A stretch of DNA of 64,000 bases from Crystallibacter permensis (GCF_025960875.1 NZ_JAODLR010000004.1:267242-331241); one strand, 5' to 3'; counted from the stretch's first letter, positions 8,292-16,851 are shown. Translations and numbers: made by a program. Notes: a model not told the origin generated them from the sequence alone.

Positions 8292-8780
8292 TTACTGCCC
8301 CAGCGCCTGGCTGTAGTGCCGGACGAGTTCTTCATGAGACTGCCCCGCGGCGCCGGCGGAGCCGTCGAGGAACGCCGCCAGCTGCTCCAGGCAGCCGTGC
8401 CAGCCGGCAGCAACGTTGGCGACCTTGGCCGGATCCTGAATGGTGTTCGTGAGCAGGAGCAGGCTGCCGCCGGCATCGGGCTGCAGCTGCCAGCGAAGCA
8501 CTTCCTGGTCCCAGCTGAAGGCGAGCAGGTGAGGCTGATCCAGCTCCAGGACCTTGCCTTGGTCGGGTTCTTCATCCGGAAAACGGAACTCGATGACTCC
8601 GCCGACGTGCTGTTCCAGCCGAACCGCGCAGGGGAACCACGCCGAAAGTTCAGAGTCCTCGCTCAACGCGCGCCACAACCGTTCGACGTCGTGGCCGTAC
8701 CGGCGGCGGAAACGCAGTACCGGCTGGCCCTCCACCGTGCTGTCCAGACTGACATCAACCTTGAATTTTCCTGCCGTCAT
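8292..8780 (-). CDS. SRPBCC/AHSA1-domain protein
   Basis: A 162-residue START-like (SRPBCC) protein related to the C-terminal domain of Aha1. The fold signature is seen in RFRRRYGHDVERLWRALSE near residue 24 and VIEFRFPDEEPDQGKVLELDQPHLLAFSW, then LLLLTNTIQDPAKVANVAAGWHGCLEQLAAFL. Such domains form a hydrophobic ligand cavity. It follows another SRPBCC gene 9 bases upstream, so the two form an operon, possibly with the ABC-F gene further upstream. The ligand or function is not predictable. Confidence 0.8.
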   Translation of the reverse strand: MTAGKFKVDVSLDSTVEGQPVLRFRRRYGHDVERLWRALSEDSELSAWFPCAVRLEQHVGGVIEFRFPDEEPDQGKVLELDQPHLLAFSWDQEVLRWQLQPDAGGSLLLLTNTIQDPAKVANVAAGWHGCLEQLAAFLDGSAGAAGQSHEELVRHYSQALGQ

Positions 8781-8789
8781 ACTTCCTCC

Positions 8790-9251
8790 TCAGGCGCGGT
8801 TTTCGGCCTTGGCCGCGATGTCCTTCAAGTCCTGTGCCATCGCTTTACGTGCGGCGTTCATGCCGATCTTTCCGAAACCGGCCATCATCAGCTTGGTCAG
8901 CCAGCCTGGGCGGGCCTGCTCGGCACCGAAGAACATTGTCAGTTCCGTACCGCCCGGCACCGGGCGCAAGGTGAAGCGGGTGGTGTAGTCGGCACCGCCG
9001 GACTGCGCCTTAACCGTGGTGGCATGGGGAGCCTGGGCGTCAGCAACCCACATCTCTTCGGTGGCTTCCTTCCCCATCATTTTCCGGGTTTCCCGCCAAC
9101 GGAAGCCTTCGGTGTAGGGGCCGGGCGTGAGGACTTCCACCTTGGTCACGCCGGAGAGCGTTCCCGCGGCACCGTCGATATCGGTCAACACCTCCCACAC
9201 GGCCTCCACCGGTGCATTCACGTGCTGGGTCAACTCCAGTTGATGCGCCAT
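8790..9251 (-). CDS. SRPBCC family (polyketide cyclase-like) protein
   Basis: A 153-residue START-like protein of the polyketide cyclase/dehydrase group. It begins LELTQHVNAPVEAVWEVLTDIDGA, the typical first helix of the fold, and ends in a lysine/alanine-rich helix (AARKAMAQDLKDIAAKAENRA), probably amphipathic. It is paired with the AHSA1-like gene downstream. No catalytic motif is visible, and the role is unknown. Confidence 0.8.
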   Translation of the reverse strand: MAHQLELTQHVNAPVEAVWEVLTDIDGAAGTLSGVTKVEVLTPGPYTEGFRWRETRKMMGKEATEEMWVADAQAPHATTVKAQSGGADYTTRFTLRPVPGGTELTMFFGAEQARPGWLTKLMMAGFGKIGMNAARKAMAQDLKDIAAKAENRA

Positions 9252-9313
9252 TGATCCCTCTGGTTTCTAACATGTGTATCCGCGATGGTCTGCCCAACAC
9301 AGTAGCCCATGGG

Positions 9314-10960
9314 TCAGACAGCCACTGGGAAAGGCGCGACCCGGCCGTCGACCAGCCGCAGTTCCGCGCCGGGTCCGGTACCGCCGAAGCGCCCGGCGAA
9401 CCAGGCACCCAGCTGGCGGTCGTGGCTGACCATGACAAGGGTTCCTGCGTAGGCGTCGAGCGCTTCCTCCAGCTCGCCCACCAACGCCGGAGCGAGATGG
9501 TTGGTGGGCTCGTCGAACAGCAGCACGTCGTAACGGCCAACCAGCAGCCGGGCCAGCGCCAGCCGGCGGTACTGCCCCACGGACAGCGCCCCGACCGGCA
9601 CAAAGAAGTCAGCGGTGCGGAACAGCCCGAGGGCCAGCAGCTTCTCCGCGTGCTCCTCGGTATCGCCGGGCAGTCCGGCGCCGAAGGCCTGCAGCAGCCG
9701 GTGCGCCGGGTGGGCCGGCGGGGCAAGCTCCTGGGGCAGGTAGCCCAGCCGCCCGCGCCGACGCGCAGTCCCGCTGTCGGGTACCAGCCGGCCGGCCAGC
9801 ACATCCAGCAGCGTGGTTTTACCCGCACCGTTGGGACCGGAGACCAGCAGTTTCTGCCCGGCCGCCAATTGAAGGCCGTCCATCTGCAGCCTGCCTTCAA
9901 CCACGACGCCGGACGCCTCCAGCATGGTTCCGGTCAGGCCGGTGCCGCCGAAGTCCGCGGCCAGCTTCAGTGGTTCGGGCGGCCGCTGCACGGGCCGGGC
10001 CTGCAGCCGGCGCAGCCGTTCCTGGGCGTTGCGCAGCCGGCTGGTCCGTGCCGACTCCACGGTGCTGGTCTTGAAATCGAAGGCCATCTTGTCTTTGTCC
10101 GGCCGGTCCGGAACGTCGTCGAACTGCTCCCGGTGCCGGGCGATTTTCGCCTTCTCGGACGCGACCGCATCCAGCCAGGCGCCGTAAGCCTGGGCCCAGC
10201 GCAGGCGCTCGGCCGCTTTCTCCCGCAGGTATCCGGTGTAGCCGTTGCCGTAGCGCGTCAAGGTACGGCGGTCCGCGTCCACTTCCACCACGGTGGTGGC
10301 GACGCGTTGCAGGAAGGTCCGGTCATGCGAAACGGCGACGACGGTGCCCGGATGCGCGGCGAGGGCATGTTCCAGCCACTCGACGGCGCTGTTGTCCAGG
10401 TGGTTGGTCGGCTCGTCCAGCAGCAGGACCGGCGCGGGATCCGCCAGCAGGCAGGCGAGCGCCAGGCGGCCCTGTTCGCCGCCGGAGAGCGAGCCGATCT
10501 TCCGCTCCCTGGTGATATGCCCGAGGCCCAGCCCGTTCAGTGCGCCGTCCACGCGGGCATCCAGAGCGTAGCCATCGCGCAGCCGGTAGGCCGCGAGCAA
10601 CTCGTCGTACCGGCCGCCTACCTGCACCTTGCCGCCGGCCATAGCGGCCTCGAGCCCGCGGAGTTCCGATTCCATGGCGCGCAGCCCGGACAAGGACGCG
10701 TCGATGGCCTGTCCAACGGAGGACGACGGCGGCAGGTCCAGCGTCTGCCCCAGGTAACCGTGGGTGCCGTGGACGGCAACCGTTCCAGCGTCCGGTTGTT
10801 CAAGACTGGCCAGCAGCCTGAGCAAGGTGGACTTGCCGGCGCCGTTCTCGCCGATGATGGCCAGGTGTTCGCCGAACGGGATGACAAGGCTGACGTTGTC
10901 CAGCAGGAGCCGGCCGCCGTAGCCGTGCGAAAGGTGTGAGAGATGAATATGAGCGCTCAA
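9314..10960 (-). CDS. ABC-F family ATPase (ribosome protection or translation factor type)
   Basis: A soluble protein of about 548 residues with two ABC ATPase domains and no membrane segments. Domain 1 has Walker A GENGAGKST at 37-45, signature LSGGEQGRLALA and Walker B LLLDEPTNHLD; domain 2 has GPNGAGKTT, the divergent signature LSVGQYRRLALA and LLFDEPTNHL. The linker between the domains is rich in charged residues (ASEKAKIARHREQFDDVPDRPDKDK), as in ABC-F proteins that reach into the ribosome E site. A TTG start at 10960 is chosen because GGGG lies 5 bases before it and upstream sequence loses family character. Antibiotic-resistance ABC-Fs and housekeeping ones cannot be separated by eye, but the leader looks drug-responsive. 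Confidence 0.88.
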   Translation of the reverse strand: MSAHIHLSHLSHGYGGRLLLDNVSLVIPFGEHLAIIGENGAGKSTLLRLLASLEQPDAGTVAVHGTHGYLGQTLDLPPSSSVGQAIDASLSGLRAMESELRGLEAAMAGGKVQVGGRYDELLAAYRLRDGYALDARVDGALNGLGLGHITRERKIGSLSGGEQGRLALACLLADPAPVLLLDEPTNHLDNSAVEWLEHALAAHPGTVVAVSHDRTFLQRVATTVVEVDADRRTLTRYGNGYTGYLREKAAERLRWAQAYGAWLDAVASEKAKIARHREQFDDVPDRPDKDKMAFDFKTSTVESARTSRLRNAQERLRRLQARPVQRPPEPLKLAADFGGTGLTGTMLEASGVVVEGRLQMDGLQLAAGQKLLVSGPNGAGKTTLLDVLAGRLVPDSGTARRRGRLGYLPQELAPPAHPAHRLLQAFGAGLPGDTEEHAEKLLALGLFRTADFFVPVGALSVGQYRRLALARLLVGRYDVLLFDEPTNHLAPALVGELEEALDAYAGTLVMVSHDRQLGAWFAGRFGGTGPGAELRLVDGRVAPFPVAV

Positions 10961-11098
10961 TGTAACCCCATTGCGTCGAATAGTTATGCCTGCGGGCGCG
11001 GCCTGCGGGGGCCGGGGCCGCAACGGGCAGACAAATGGACGAAAGCGGGTTACAGCTTCATGCCTTCCAGTGTGGGAGCGCCGGGATGGAGCTGTCAA
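10961..11098 (-). promoter_or_regulatory. Promoter and candidate translation-attenuation leader of the ABC-F gene
   Basis: On the minus strand a perfect -35 TTGACA (11098-11093) and CACACT (11074-11069) are 18 bases apart. The sequence ATG AAG CTG TAA (11061-11050) begins 7 bases after the -10, so a leaderless Met-Lys-Leu peptide could be made from the 5' end of the RNA. Its stop codon lies in TGTAACCC (11054-11047), an 8-base perfect complement of GGGTTACA (10968-10961), which covers the ribosome-binding site of the ABC-F gene. The 78-base loop holds a GCGGCC/GGCCGC hairpin. Pairing would hide the start; a ribosome stalled on the tripeptide would expose it. The parts are visible; the mechanism is inference. 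Confidence 0.5.
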
Positions 11099-11230
11099 CG
11101 TTTCAACGCCCCTCCGTGCAGTTGCGGGCAGTGGACGCCGCATGTGCCGGGCCAACCGTCATCGCATTCGCGGACAACAGCTGTCCCGAAGACTCTGGCG
11201 CACGAATGGCCGGGCGCCTACCGTCGAAAC

Positions 11231-11668
11231 ATGACCTACAACCTGCAGATAGTCGTGGATTGCGCCGACGCCCACAGCCAGGCCGACTGGTGGGCCGAAA
11301 CCTTGGGCTGGTCGGTGGAGCAAACGGACCCGGAGTTCATCAAGAAAATGATTGCCCAGGGCCACGCCCGCGAGGAAGACACCATCCCCCATAACGGCAT
11401 GCTGGTTTGGCGGGCCGGCGCCGCCATCTCTCCGCCGGAGGAAAAGGATGTGCCCGACCGCCGGCGGATCCTCTTCCAGCCGGTCCCGGAACCGAAGACT
11501 GTGAAGAACAGACTGCACTGGGATGTGCGCCTTGCCGGCGATGACAGGGACGTGGTCCGGGCGCGGCTTGAAGCCCGCGGTGCCAAGTTCCTGTACGACG
11601 CCCAGCAGGGACCGTACAGCTGGTACACCATGGCCGATCCGGAAGGCAACGAATTCTGCCTTACGTGA
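11231..11668 (+). CDS. VOC family protein (glyoxalase/bleomycin-resistance fold)
   Basis: A 145-residue single-copy VOC domain protein. It begins YNLQIVVDCADAHSQADWWAETLGWSV, contains LHWDVRLAGDDRDVVRARLEARGAKFLYD and ends YTMADPEGNEFCLT, the usual betaalphabetabetabeta pattern with candidate metal ligands His (LHWDV) and Glu (GNEFCL). TACCGT ends 6 bases before the ATG, which fits a leaderless mRNA. It is divergent from the ABC-F gene. VOC proteins include glyoxalases, dioxygenases and drug-binding proteins; this member's role is unknown. Confidence 0.8.
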   Translation: MTYNLQIVVDCADAHSQADWWAETLGWSVEQTDPEFIKKMIAQGHAREEDTIPHNGMLVWRAGAAISPPEEKDVPDRRRILFQPVPEPKTVKNRLHWDVRLAGDDRDVVRARLEARGAKFLYDAQQGPYSWYTMADPEGNEFCLT

Positions 11669-11703
11669 CAGGTCGGTTTTGGGCGCGGGGCTAAACTCGC
11701 TAT

Positions 11704-12717
11704 GTGAGCTTTGAGAATTCTGCCCCCGCGCCCGCCACCACCGCACCTGAAGCCAGCAACCACGCACAGGCCGCCTCCCTGCCCGCAAAGGTGTCAGATG
11801 TCTTCGACCCCGCCCAGTGGCGCGAAGTATCCGGTTTCGATTTCCAGGACTTGACGTACCACCGCCAGGTGGAACGGGACGCGTCCGGCGCCGTGCTGCG
11901 CGATCTGCCCACGGTGCGCATCGCCTTCGACCGGCCCGAGATCCGCAATGCTTTCCGGCCCGGCACGGTGGACGAGCTCTACCGCGCGCTGGACCACGCC
12001 CGGATGACGCCGGATGTGGCGACCGTCCTGCTGACCGGCAACGGTCCCTCCCCCAAGGACGGCGGTCACTCGTTCTGCTCCGGCGGCGACCAGCGGATCC
12101 GCGGCCGCGACGGCTACCGCTACGCCGACGGCGAGACGCAGGAAACCGTCGATCCGGCCCGTGCCGGACGGCTGCACATCCTCGAAGTCCAGCGCTTGAT
12201 GCGCACCATGCCCAAGGTGGTCATCGCCGTCGTTAATGGTTGGGCGGCCGGTGGCGGCCACAGCCTCCACGTGGTGGCTGACCTGACCATCGCCTCCCGC
12301 CAGCACGGCAAGTTCAAGCAGACCGATGCCACCGTCGGCAGTTTCGACGCCGGCTACGGCTCGGCGCTGCTGGCCCGCCAGATCGGCCAGAAGGCCGCCC
12401 GCGAGATCTTCTTCCTGGCCCGCGAGTACTCCGCCGAAGACATGGTCCGGATGGGCGCCGTCAACGAGGCCGTGGACCATGAGCGTCTCGAAGCGACCGC
12501 GCTGGAGTACGCCGCGGATATCGCCCGGCAGTCGCCGCAGGCCATCCGCATGCTCAAGTTCGCGTTCAACCTCGCGGACGACGGGCTGGCGGGCCAGCAG
12601 GTCTTCGCCGGCGAGGCCACCCGTTTGGCCTACATGACGGATGAGGCTGTGGAGGGCAAGGAAGCCTTCCTGGAAAAGCGCGACCCCGACTGGTCCCGCT
12701 TCCCACACTACTTCTAG
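11704..12717 (+). CDS. menB: 1,4-dihydroxy-2-naphthoyl-CoA synthase
   Basis: MenB closes the second ring of menaquinone by Dieckmann-type cyclisation of o-succinylbenzoyl-CoA. The 337-residue protein has the crotonase fold with GGHSFCSGGDQRIRGRDGY and GWAAGGGHSLHVVADLTIAS, then TDATVGSFDAGYGSALLARQIGQKAAREIFFL, all diagnostic of MenB. The actinobacterial N-terminal extension makes it longer than the 285-residue E. coli enzyme. The start is GTG at 11704; TAAACT ends 6 bases upstream, which suggests a leaderless mRNA. menE follows after 10 bases and menA after a further 100. Confidence 0.95.
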   Translation: MSFENSAPAPATTAPEASNHAQAASLPAKVSDVFDPAQWREVSGFDFQDLTYHRQVERDASGAVLRDLPTVRIAFDRPEIRNAFRPGTVDELYRALDHARMTPDVATVLLTGNGPSPKDGGHSFCSGGDQRIRGRDGYRYADGETQETVDPARAGRLHILEVQRLMRTMPKVVIAVVNGWAAGGGHSLHVVADLTIASRQHGKFKQTDATVGSFDAGYGSALLARQIGQKAAREIFFLAREYSAEDMVRMGAVNEAVDHERLEATALEYAADIARQSPQAIRMLKFAFNLADDGLAGQQVFAGEATRLAYMTDEAVEGKEAFLEKRDPDWSRFPHYF

Positions 12718-12727
12718 GGCTGCCTGG

Positions 12728-13843
12728 ATGAACATCGATCCGGCGCTGAAAGCACTCTCGGCCGCGCTGGCAGGCGCGGGCCCCGCCGTCGAAATCGCAC
12801 CTGATGGCACCCCCGAGCCGGTTACCTCGGCCGGTCTGGCGCCGGAGACCGCAGCGGTAGTGCGGACCTCGGGCTCGACCGGCACGCCGAAGGCCACCAT
12901 GCTGGGCATTGATGCGCTGGCCGTGTCCTCGATGGCCACGGCCATGCGGCTACAGGGCGAGGGCCAGTGGCTGCTGACCCTGAGCCCCAACTATGTGGCC
13001 GGCCTGCAGGTGCTGGTGCGTTCGCTCTACGCGGGCACCCGGCCCTGGGTGATGGATCTGTTGGCCGGCTTCACGCCGGAGGCCTTCACCGCCGCGGCGG
13101 GCCAGCTCACGGACAGGTTCCGGCTGGTCTCGCTGGTCCCCACCCAGCTGCACCGGCTGCTCACGGACCCGTCCCCGGAAACGGTCCAGGTGCTGCGCCG
13201 CTTCGATACCATCCTGCTCGGCGGCGCCCGGATGTCCGCTGACCTCCAGGCGGCGGCCCGGAAGCATTCGCTGCGGATTGTCCGCACCTACGGCATGAGC
13301 GAGACCTGCGGCGGCTGTATTTACGACGGCGTGCCGCTGGACGGCGTGCAGCTGGGGTTGCATGAGGGCCGGATTTCCATCGGTGGCGACGTCCTGGCCT
13401 CGGGCTACCTGGACAATCCCGAGCTCACGGACGCGCACTTCAGTACCGTGCCGGACAAGGATGGCTCGGCCACCCGCTGGTTCCTCACCGAGGATCTGGG
13501 TGAAATGCACGACGGCGTTCTGGCCGTCAGCGGGCGGGCGGACGATGTGATCATCACCGGTGGCGTCAAGGTTTCCGCCGCCGCCGTCTCCGCTGCCGTC
13601 GAGACCGTCCCCGGGGTGGAGGCCGCCCTGGTGGCCGGGGTCGAGGACCCGGAGTGGGGCACCCGGGTGGGCGCCGCCGTCGTCGGTTCTGCAGACGATG
13701 AGCTGATCCGCCGGACAGTCCGCGAGGCACTGGGGCCGGCCGCGGTGCCGCGCATCCTCGTGCGGCTGGATGCCTTACCGCTGCTGGCCAACGGCAAGCC
13801 GGACCGGCTGGCCGTGGCGCGGGCGCTGCGCGAAGCCGGCTGA
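12728..13843 (+). CDS. menE: o-succinylbenzoate-CoA ligase
   Basis: MenE activates o-succinylbenzoate with ATP and CoA, feeding MenB. The 371-residue adenylate-forming enzyme has the phosphate-binding loop VRTSGSTGTPKATML near residue 43, VRTYGMSETCGGCIYDG, the DLGE motif (LTEDLGEMHDG) and the C-terminal lysine region LLANGKPDRLAVARAL. It is short for the superfamily, but actinobacterial MenE proteins commonly are. The ATG at 12728 is 10 bases after the menB stop. Operon position and motifs make the assignment strong. Confidence 0.92.
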   Translation: MNIDPALKALSAALAGAGPAVEIAPDGTPEPVTSAGLAPETAAVVRTSGSTGTPKATMLGIDALAVSSMATAMRLQGEGQWLLTLSPNYVAGLQVLVRSLYAGTRPWVMDLLAGFTPEAFTAAAGQLTDRFRLVSLVPTQLHRLLTDPSPETVQVLRRFDTILLGGARMSADLQAAARKHSLRIVRTYGMSETCGGCIYDGVPLDGVQLGLHEGRISIGGDVLASGYLDNPELTDAHFSTVPDKDGSATRWFLTEDLGEMHDGVLAVSGRADDVIITGGVKVSAAAVSAAVETVPGVEAALVAGVEDPEWGTRVGAAVVGSADDELIRRTVREALGPAAVPRILVRLDALPLLANGKPDRLAVARALREAG

Positions 13844-13943
13844 TACCCGCCGCCCACCGGCGATAAGCGAGAATAGTTCTTTGCGGCCGGCACCGGATCC
13901 GGTCCGCCGCCATCATTACCGTTCACGAAAGCAGGATCTTCAC

Positions 13944-14825
13944 GTGGCTACAGTTGCCCAATGGTTTGAAGGCGCACGCCCCCGCACGCTGCCGATGGCG
14001 GCTGCTCCGGTCATCGTGGGTAGCGCCGCGGCCTTCGACCTCGAAGCCTTCAACCCAACGCGGGCTTTGCTGGCGCTGCTGATCGCCCTGCTGTTCCAGG
14101 TCGGCGTCAACTATGCCAACGACTACTCGGATGGCATCCGCGGCACCGACGACGTCCGCGTGGGGCCCATCCGCCTGACCGCTTCCGGCGTGGCCTCGCC
14201 GAAGTCGGTCAAGTTCGCGGCGTTCGGCTGTTTTGGGCTGGCGTTGATCGCCGGGCTGGCACTGATTATTTTGTCCCAGACTTGGCCGCTGCTGCTGGTG
14301 GGGGCCGGCTGTGTCATTGCCGCGTGGGGCTACACCGGCGGCAGCAACCCCTACGGCTACCGGGGGCTGGGCGAAGTCTTCGTGTTCCTGTTTTTCGGCA
14401 TCGTGGCAACCATGGGCACCACCTACACCCAGGCACTGCAGGTCAGCTGGGCTTCATTCGTAGGTGCAGTGGGCACCGGGCTGATCGCCACAGCGCTGCT
14501 GATGGCCAACAACGTGCGGGACATTCCCACGGACCGCGAGGTCGGGAAGATCACCCTTGCCGTCCGGCTGGGCGACGAGGCCGCACGGATCAGCTACGTG
14601 ATGATGCTGGCCGTTGCCATCCTGCTGCCGCTGGTCCTGGTCAACGAGCATCCATGGATCCTGCTGGTGCTGCTGCTGGCTCCGGTCTGCCTGATGCCCA
14701 GCTGGGTCATGCTCAAGGGCAAGAAACGCAAGGACCTGATCCCGGTGCTCAAGCAGACGGGCATCATCAACCTGTGCTTCGCCGTCGCCTTCTCGCTGGG
14801 TCTGGCGTTGACCCGGCTGATGTAG
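13944..14825 (+). CDS. menA: 1,4-dihydroxy-2-naphthoate polyprenyltransferase
   Basis: MenA attaches the polyprenyl tail to 1,4-dihydroxy-2-naphthoate in the membrane, giving demethylmenaquinone. The UbiA-family signature NYANDYSDGIRGTDD (prenyl diphosphate-Mg binding) lies near residue 57, and the second acidic region NNVRDIPTDREVGKITLAVRLG near 190. About eight hydrophobic segments are visible in 293 residues. The start is GTG at 13944, preceded by GCAGGAT. Downstream of menB and menE in the same direction. Confidence 0.94.
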   Translation: MATVAQWFEGARPRTLPMAAAPVIVGSAAAFDLEAFNPTRALLALLIALLFQVGVNYANDYSDGIRGTDDVRVGPIRLTASGVASPKSVKFAAFGCFGLALIAGLALIILSQTWPLLLVGAGCVIAAWGYTGGSNPYGYRGLGEVFVFLFFGIVATMGTTYTQALQVSWASFVGAVGTGLIATALLMANNVRDIPTDREVGKITLAVRLGDEAARISYVMMLAVAILLPLVLVNEHPWILLVLLLAPVCLMPSWVMLKGKKRKDLIPVLKQTGIINLCFAVAFSLGLALTRLM

Positions 14826-14828
14826 CGG

Positions 14829-15164
14829 TCAGTCCGCCGTCGGCATGTCTTCGGGCTTGGTGTCCTTGGGCTTGCGGTCCGAGTCCACGCGGAGCTCGCC
14901 GTAGCGGTCCACGGCCTCGTCTTCGGCCATCGCATCCGAGATCTCGGTCGAGGTCCGCAGGGGCTTGGCGTTGCCGGAGAACCGGTGCCGCAGGGACTCC
15001 GAAGCGGCGTCGCGCATTTCGCGGAAGAACAGGTACGTGATGCACCATCCGGCCACGGCCGCCACGAGGGCGGAGAAGATCAGGCCAACGCCAAGCCACA
15101 TGCAGATGACGAAGATGACGGCAACAATACCCAGCCGCAGAGCGGTAAATTTCCAGAAAGCCAC
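14829..15164 (-). CDS. DUF4229 small membrane protein
   Basis: About 111 residues: two membrane segments near the N-terminus (LRLGIVAVIFVICMWLGVGL and FSALVAAVAGWCITYLFF), then a charged cytosolic tail. This is the DUF4229 pattern, a family regularly beside menA in actinobacteria; its function is not known. It converges with menA, with only 3 bases between stop codons. The GTG at 15164 is preferred over GTG at 15167 because TAAACT ends exactly 6 bases before it, the leaderless pattern seen at other genes here. Confidence 0.8.
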   Translation of the reverse strand: MAFWKFTALRLGIVAVIFVICMWLGVGLIFSALVAAVAGWCITYLFFREMRDAASESLRHRFSGNAKPLRTSTEISDAMAEDEAVDRYGELRVDSDRKPKDTKPEDMPTAD

Positions 15165-15270
15165 CACACAAGTTTACGCTGTCGGCGCCAACCGGGCTTG
15201 CGGTCGCGCTCAGAGCGGAAAGCCTGCTACACGCGCAGTGGCGACGCCCCGGCTCAACTACACTTAATGC

Positions 15271-15675
15271 ATGGCCCGTGTCTACATAATGCTCGTTGTA
15301 CTCGCAGTCGCAATCACTGTTTATGCGCTGATCGAGTGCATACGCTCGCGGCCGCAGGAAGTCCGCAGCATCTCCAAACCGGGCTGGATCCTCACCATCA
15401 TCCTGGTTCCGCTCATCGGCGCCCTGCTCTGGTTCGCGTTCGGACGGCCGCGCGCTTCAAAACAGGCCCAGCAGGCCGCGCCGCGCCGGCCCATGGCCCC
15501 CGACGAGGACGTCGCTTTCTTGCGCAATCTGGACGTGCAGCGCCGGCAGCGCCAGCGCGAAGAACAGCTGAAGAAGCGCGAAGAGGAACTTAAGAAGCAG
15601 GCCAAGGACAAGGGCCGCAGCGGCACCAACCAGGTCAGCGAAGAGGATCCGGAAAATCCGAACACCCCGCGCTGA
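15271..15675 (+). CDS. PLDc_N domain membrane protein
   Basis: 134 residues: one membrane segment at the N-terminus (VYIMLVVLAVAITVYALIECI), the PLDc_N motif PGWILTIILVPLIGALLWFAFGRPR, then a highly charged helical tail rich in Lys, Arg, Glu and Gln. The domain is the N-terminal membrane part of cardiolipin synthases, found alone here; its role is unknown. TACACT ends 6 bases before the ATG, suggesting a leaderless mRNA. Confidence 0.8.
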   Translation: MARVYIMLVVLAVAITVYALIECIRSRPQEVRSISKPGWILTIILVPLIGALLWFAFGRPRASKQAQQAAPRRPMAPDEDVAFLRNLDVQRRQRQREEQLKKREEELKKQAKDKGRSGTNQVSEEDPENPNTPR

Positions 15676-15793
15676 CGGATTACGACGACGGGCCCTCCTT
15701 ACCAGCGCAGCGCTGACCATCGCTGCGGGGCTGCTGGTCCGGTTCGCGGGCAGCGGCACCTGGACCAACCACACCGGCGACGCACTCTACGCT

Positions 15794-16117
15794 GTGCTGA
15801 TCTACCTCCTGGTGGCCGCCGTGACTCCGCGGATCCCAAGCGTACTGACCGCAGCCGCCGCATTGGCGGTGTGCACCGCCGTCGAACTCCTCCAGCTTTC
15901 ACCCCTGCCCGCCGCACTCGGCGAGATCTTCCCGCCGGCGCGCCTGGTCTTTGGCACCACGTTCGGCATGCTGGACCTGGTTTCCTACGGAACAGGTGTG
16001 CTGGCAGCCGGCCTGCTGGACGGTGTGCTGCGCCGCCGGCTCCGCGTCCGGCGTCTTGGCAGCCGGAGTCATAGCGGCGCAGTCGCCGCGGACGCCTCAG
16101 GTCAGAATGTGCCGTAG
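15794..16117 (+). CDS. DUF2809 membrane protein, N-terminus uncertain
   Basis: From GTG at 15794, 107 residues with the DUF2809 features TAVELLQLSPLPA, LVFGTTFGMLDLVSYGTGVL and several membrane segments. Codons upstream in the same frame from about 15683 read like the missing first helix (RRALLTSAALTIAAGLLVRF, then HTGDALYAV), yet no ATG, GTG or TTG is present before 15794. Either a non-standard start is used or the 5' end is damaged. The 3' end overlaps the convergent ATPase gene by 21 bases. Function is unknown. Confidence 0.6.
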   Translation: MLIYLLVAAVTPRIPSVLTAAAALAVCTAVELLQLSPLPAALGEIFPPARLVFGTTFGMLDLVSYGTGVLAAGLLDGVLRRRLRVRRLGSRSHSGAVAADASGQNVP

Positions 16118-16831
16118 GTAGCGTTCCGGCGCGCCCAGATAGGACTTCCAGTTAATGACCAGATTCAACTCGTCCCAGTCCTTGCGGCCGATGCCGTGTT
16201 CATCGGTCTCGTAAATGGTGGCTCCGGGAAGCGACGCGAGCACCGGTGAATGCGTGGCACACAGGACCTGCGACCCGTTCGCTGCGAGGTCGGCCAGGAC
16301 CCCAATCATGGCCAGCGTCGAGCTGAAGGACAGCGCCGCTTCCGGCTCGTCCAGACAGTAGAAGCCGGGCGTCGCGAGATAAGTCTCGGCAACCGCGAGG
16401 AACGACTCCCCGTGGCTCATCCGGTGGAAGTCGTGTCCGCCTTCCAGCCCGCGCTGGAAGGAGTAGTAGCCGTGCATGGTTTCGGCGCGCAGAAAGAATC
16501 CCCAATTTGGTGCGCCCGGGGTTTTGACCAGCGAGAGCCATTCGCTCAGCGGTGATTCGGTGTCATAGGTGGCGTGGGAGGAGTTGACGGTGCCGCCCTC
16601 CGGCCCCAGACCGTAAGCGGCGGCGATTGCTTCGACCAGCGTCGACTTCCCGCTGCCGTTCTCCCCCACCAGAAAGGTCACACCTTCCGGCAGCTCCAGC
16701 CCCGACTCCAGCACAGCGGCGACTGCGGGAATGTTTGCCGGCCAGACATCCGGCACGATAGCCGCATCGCTTCGGACGCGGATCTCCCGCACGATCCGGC
16801 GGTCGTTAAAGATGGCGCCCGCGCTGGTCAT
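16097..16831 (-). CDS. AAA family ATPase (ABC/SMC-like)
   Basis: A 244-residue soluble ATPase. Walker A GENGSGKST is at residues 56-64, the signature-like stretch MSHGESFLAVAETYL follows, then FYCLDEPEAALSFSSTL (Walker B with adjacent Glu) and CATHSPVLASLPGATIYE (the switch His). This is the standalone AAA_21/AAA_23 group. It is the second of two genes; a small membrane protein gene lies 20 bases upstream. The biological role is unknown; relatives occur both as housekeeping and as defence-associated proteins, and no partner nuclease is seen here. Confidence 0.8.
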   Translation of the reverse strand: MTSAGAIFNDRRIVREIRVRSDAAIVPDVWPANIPAVAAVLESGLELPEGVTFLVGENGSGKSTLVEAIAAAYGLGPEGGTVNSSHATYDTESPLSEWLSLVKTPGAPNWGFFLRAETMHGYYSFQRGLEGGHDFHRMSHGESFLAVAETYLATPGFYCLDEPEAALSFSSTLAMIGVLADLAANGSQVLCATHSPVLASLPGATIYETDEHGIGRKDWDELNLVINWKSYLGAPERYLRHILT

Positions 16832-16851
16832 TTTCTTGATGTGGCCGAGGG

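Noticed and set aside
10961..11155. N-terminal extension of the ABC-F protein to an upstream ATG at 11155
   Set aside because: The extra 65 residues are Arg/Pro-rich and unlike ABC-F proteins, and the region is better explained as promoter and leader.
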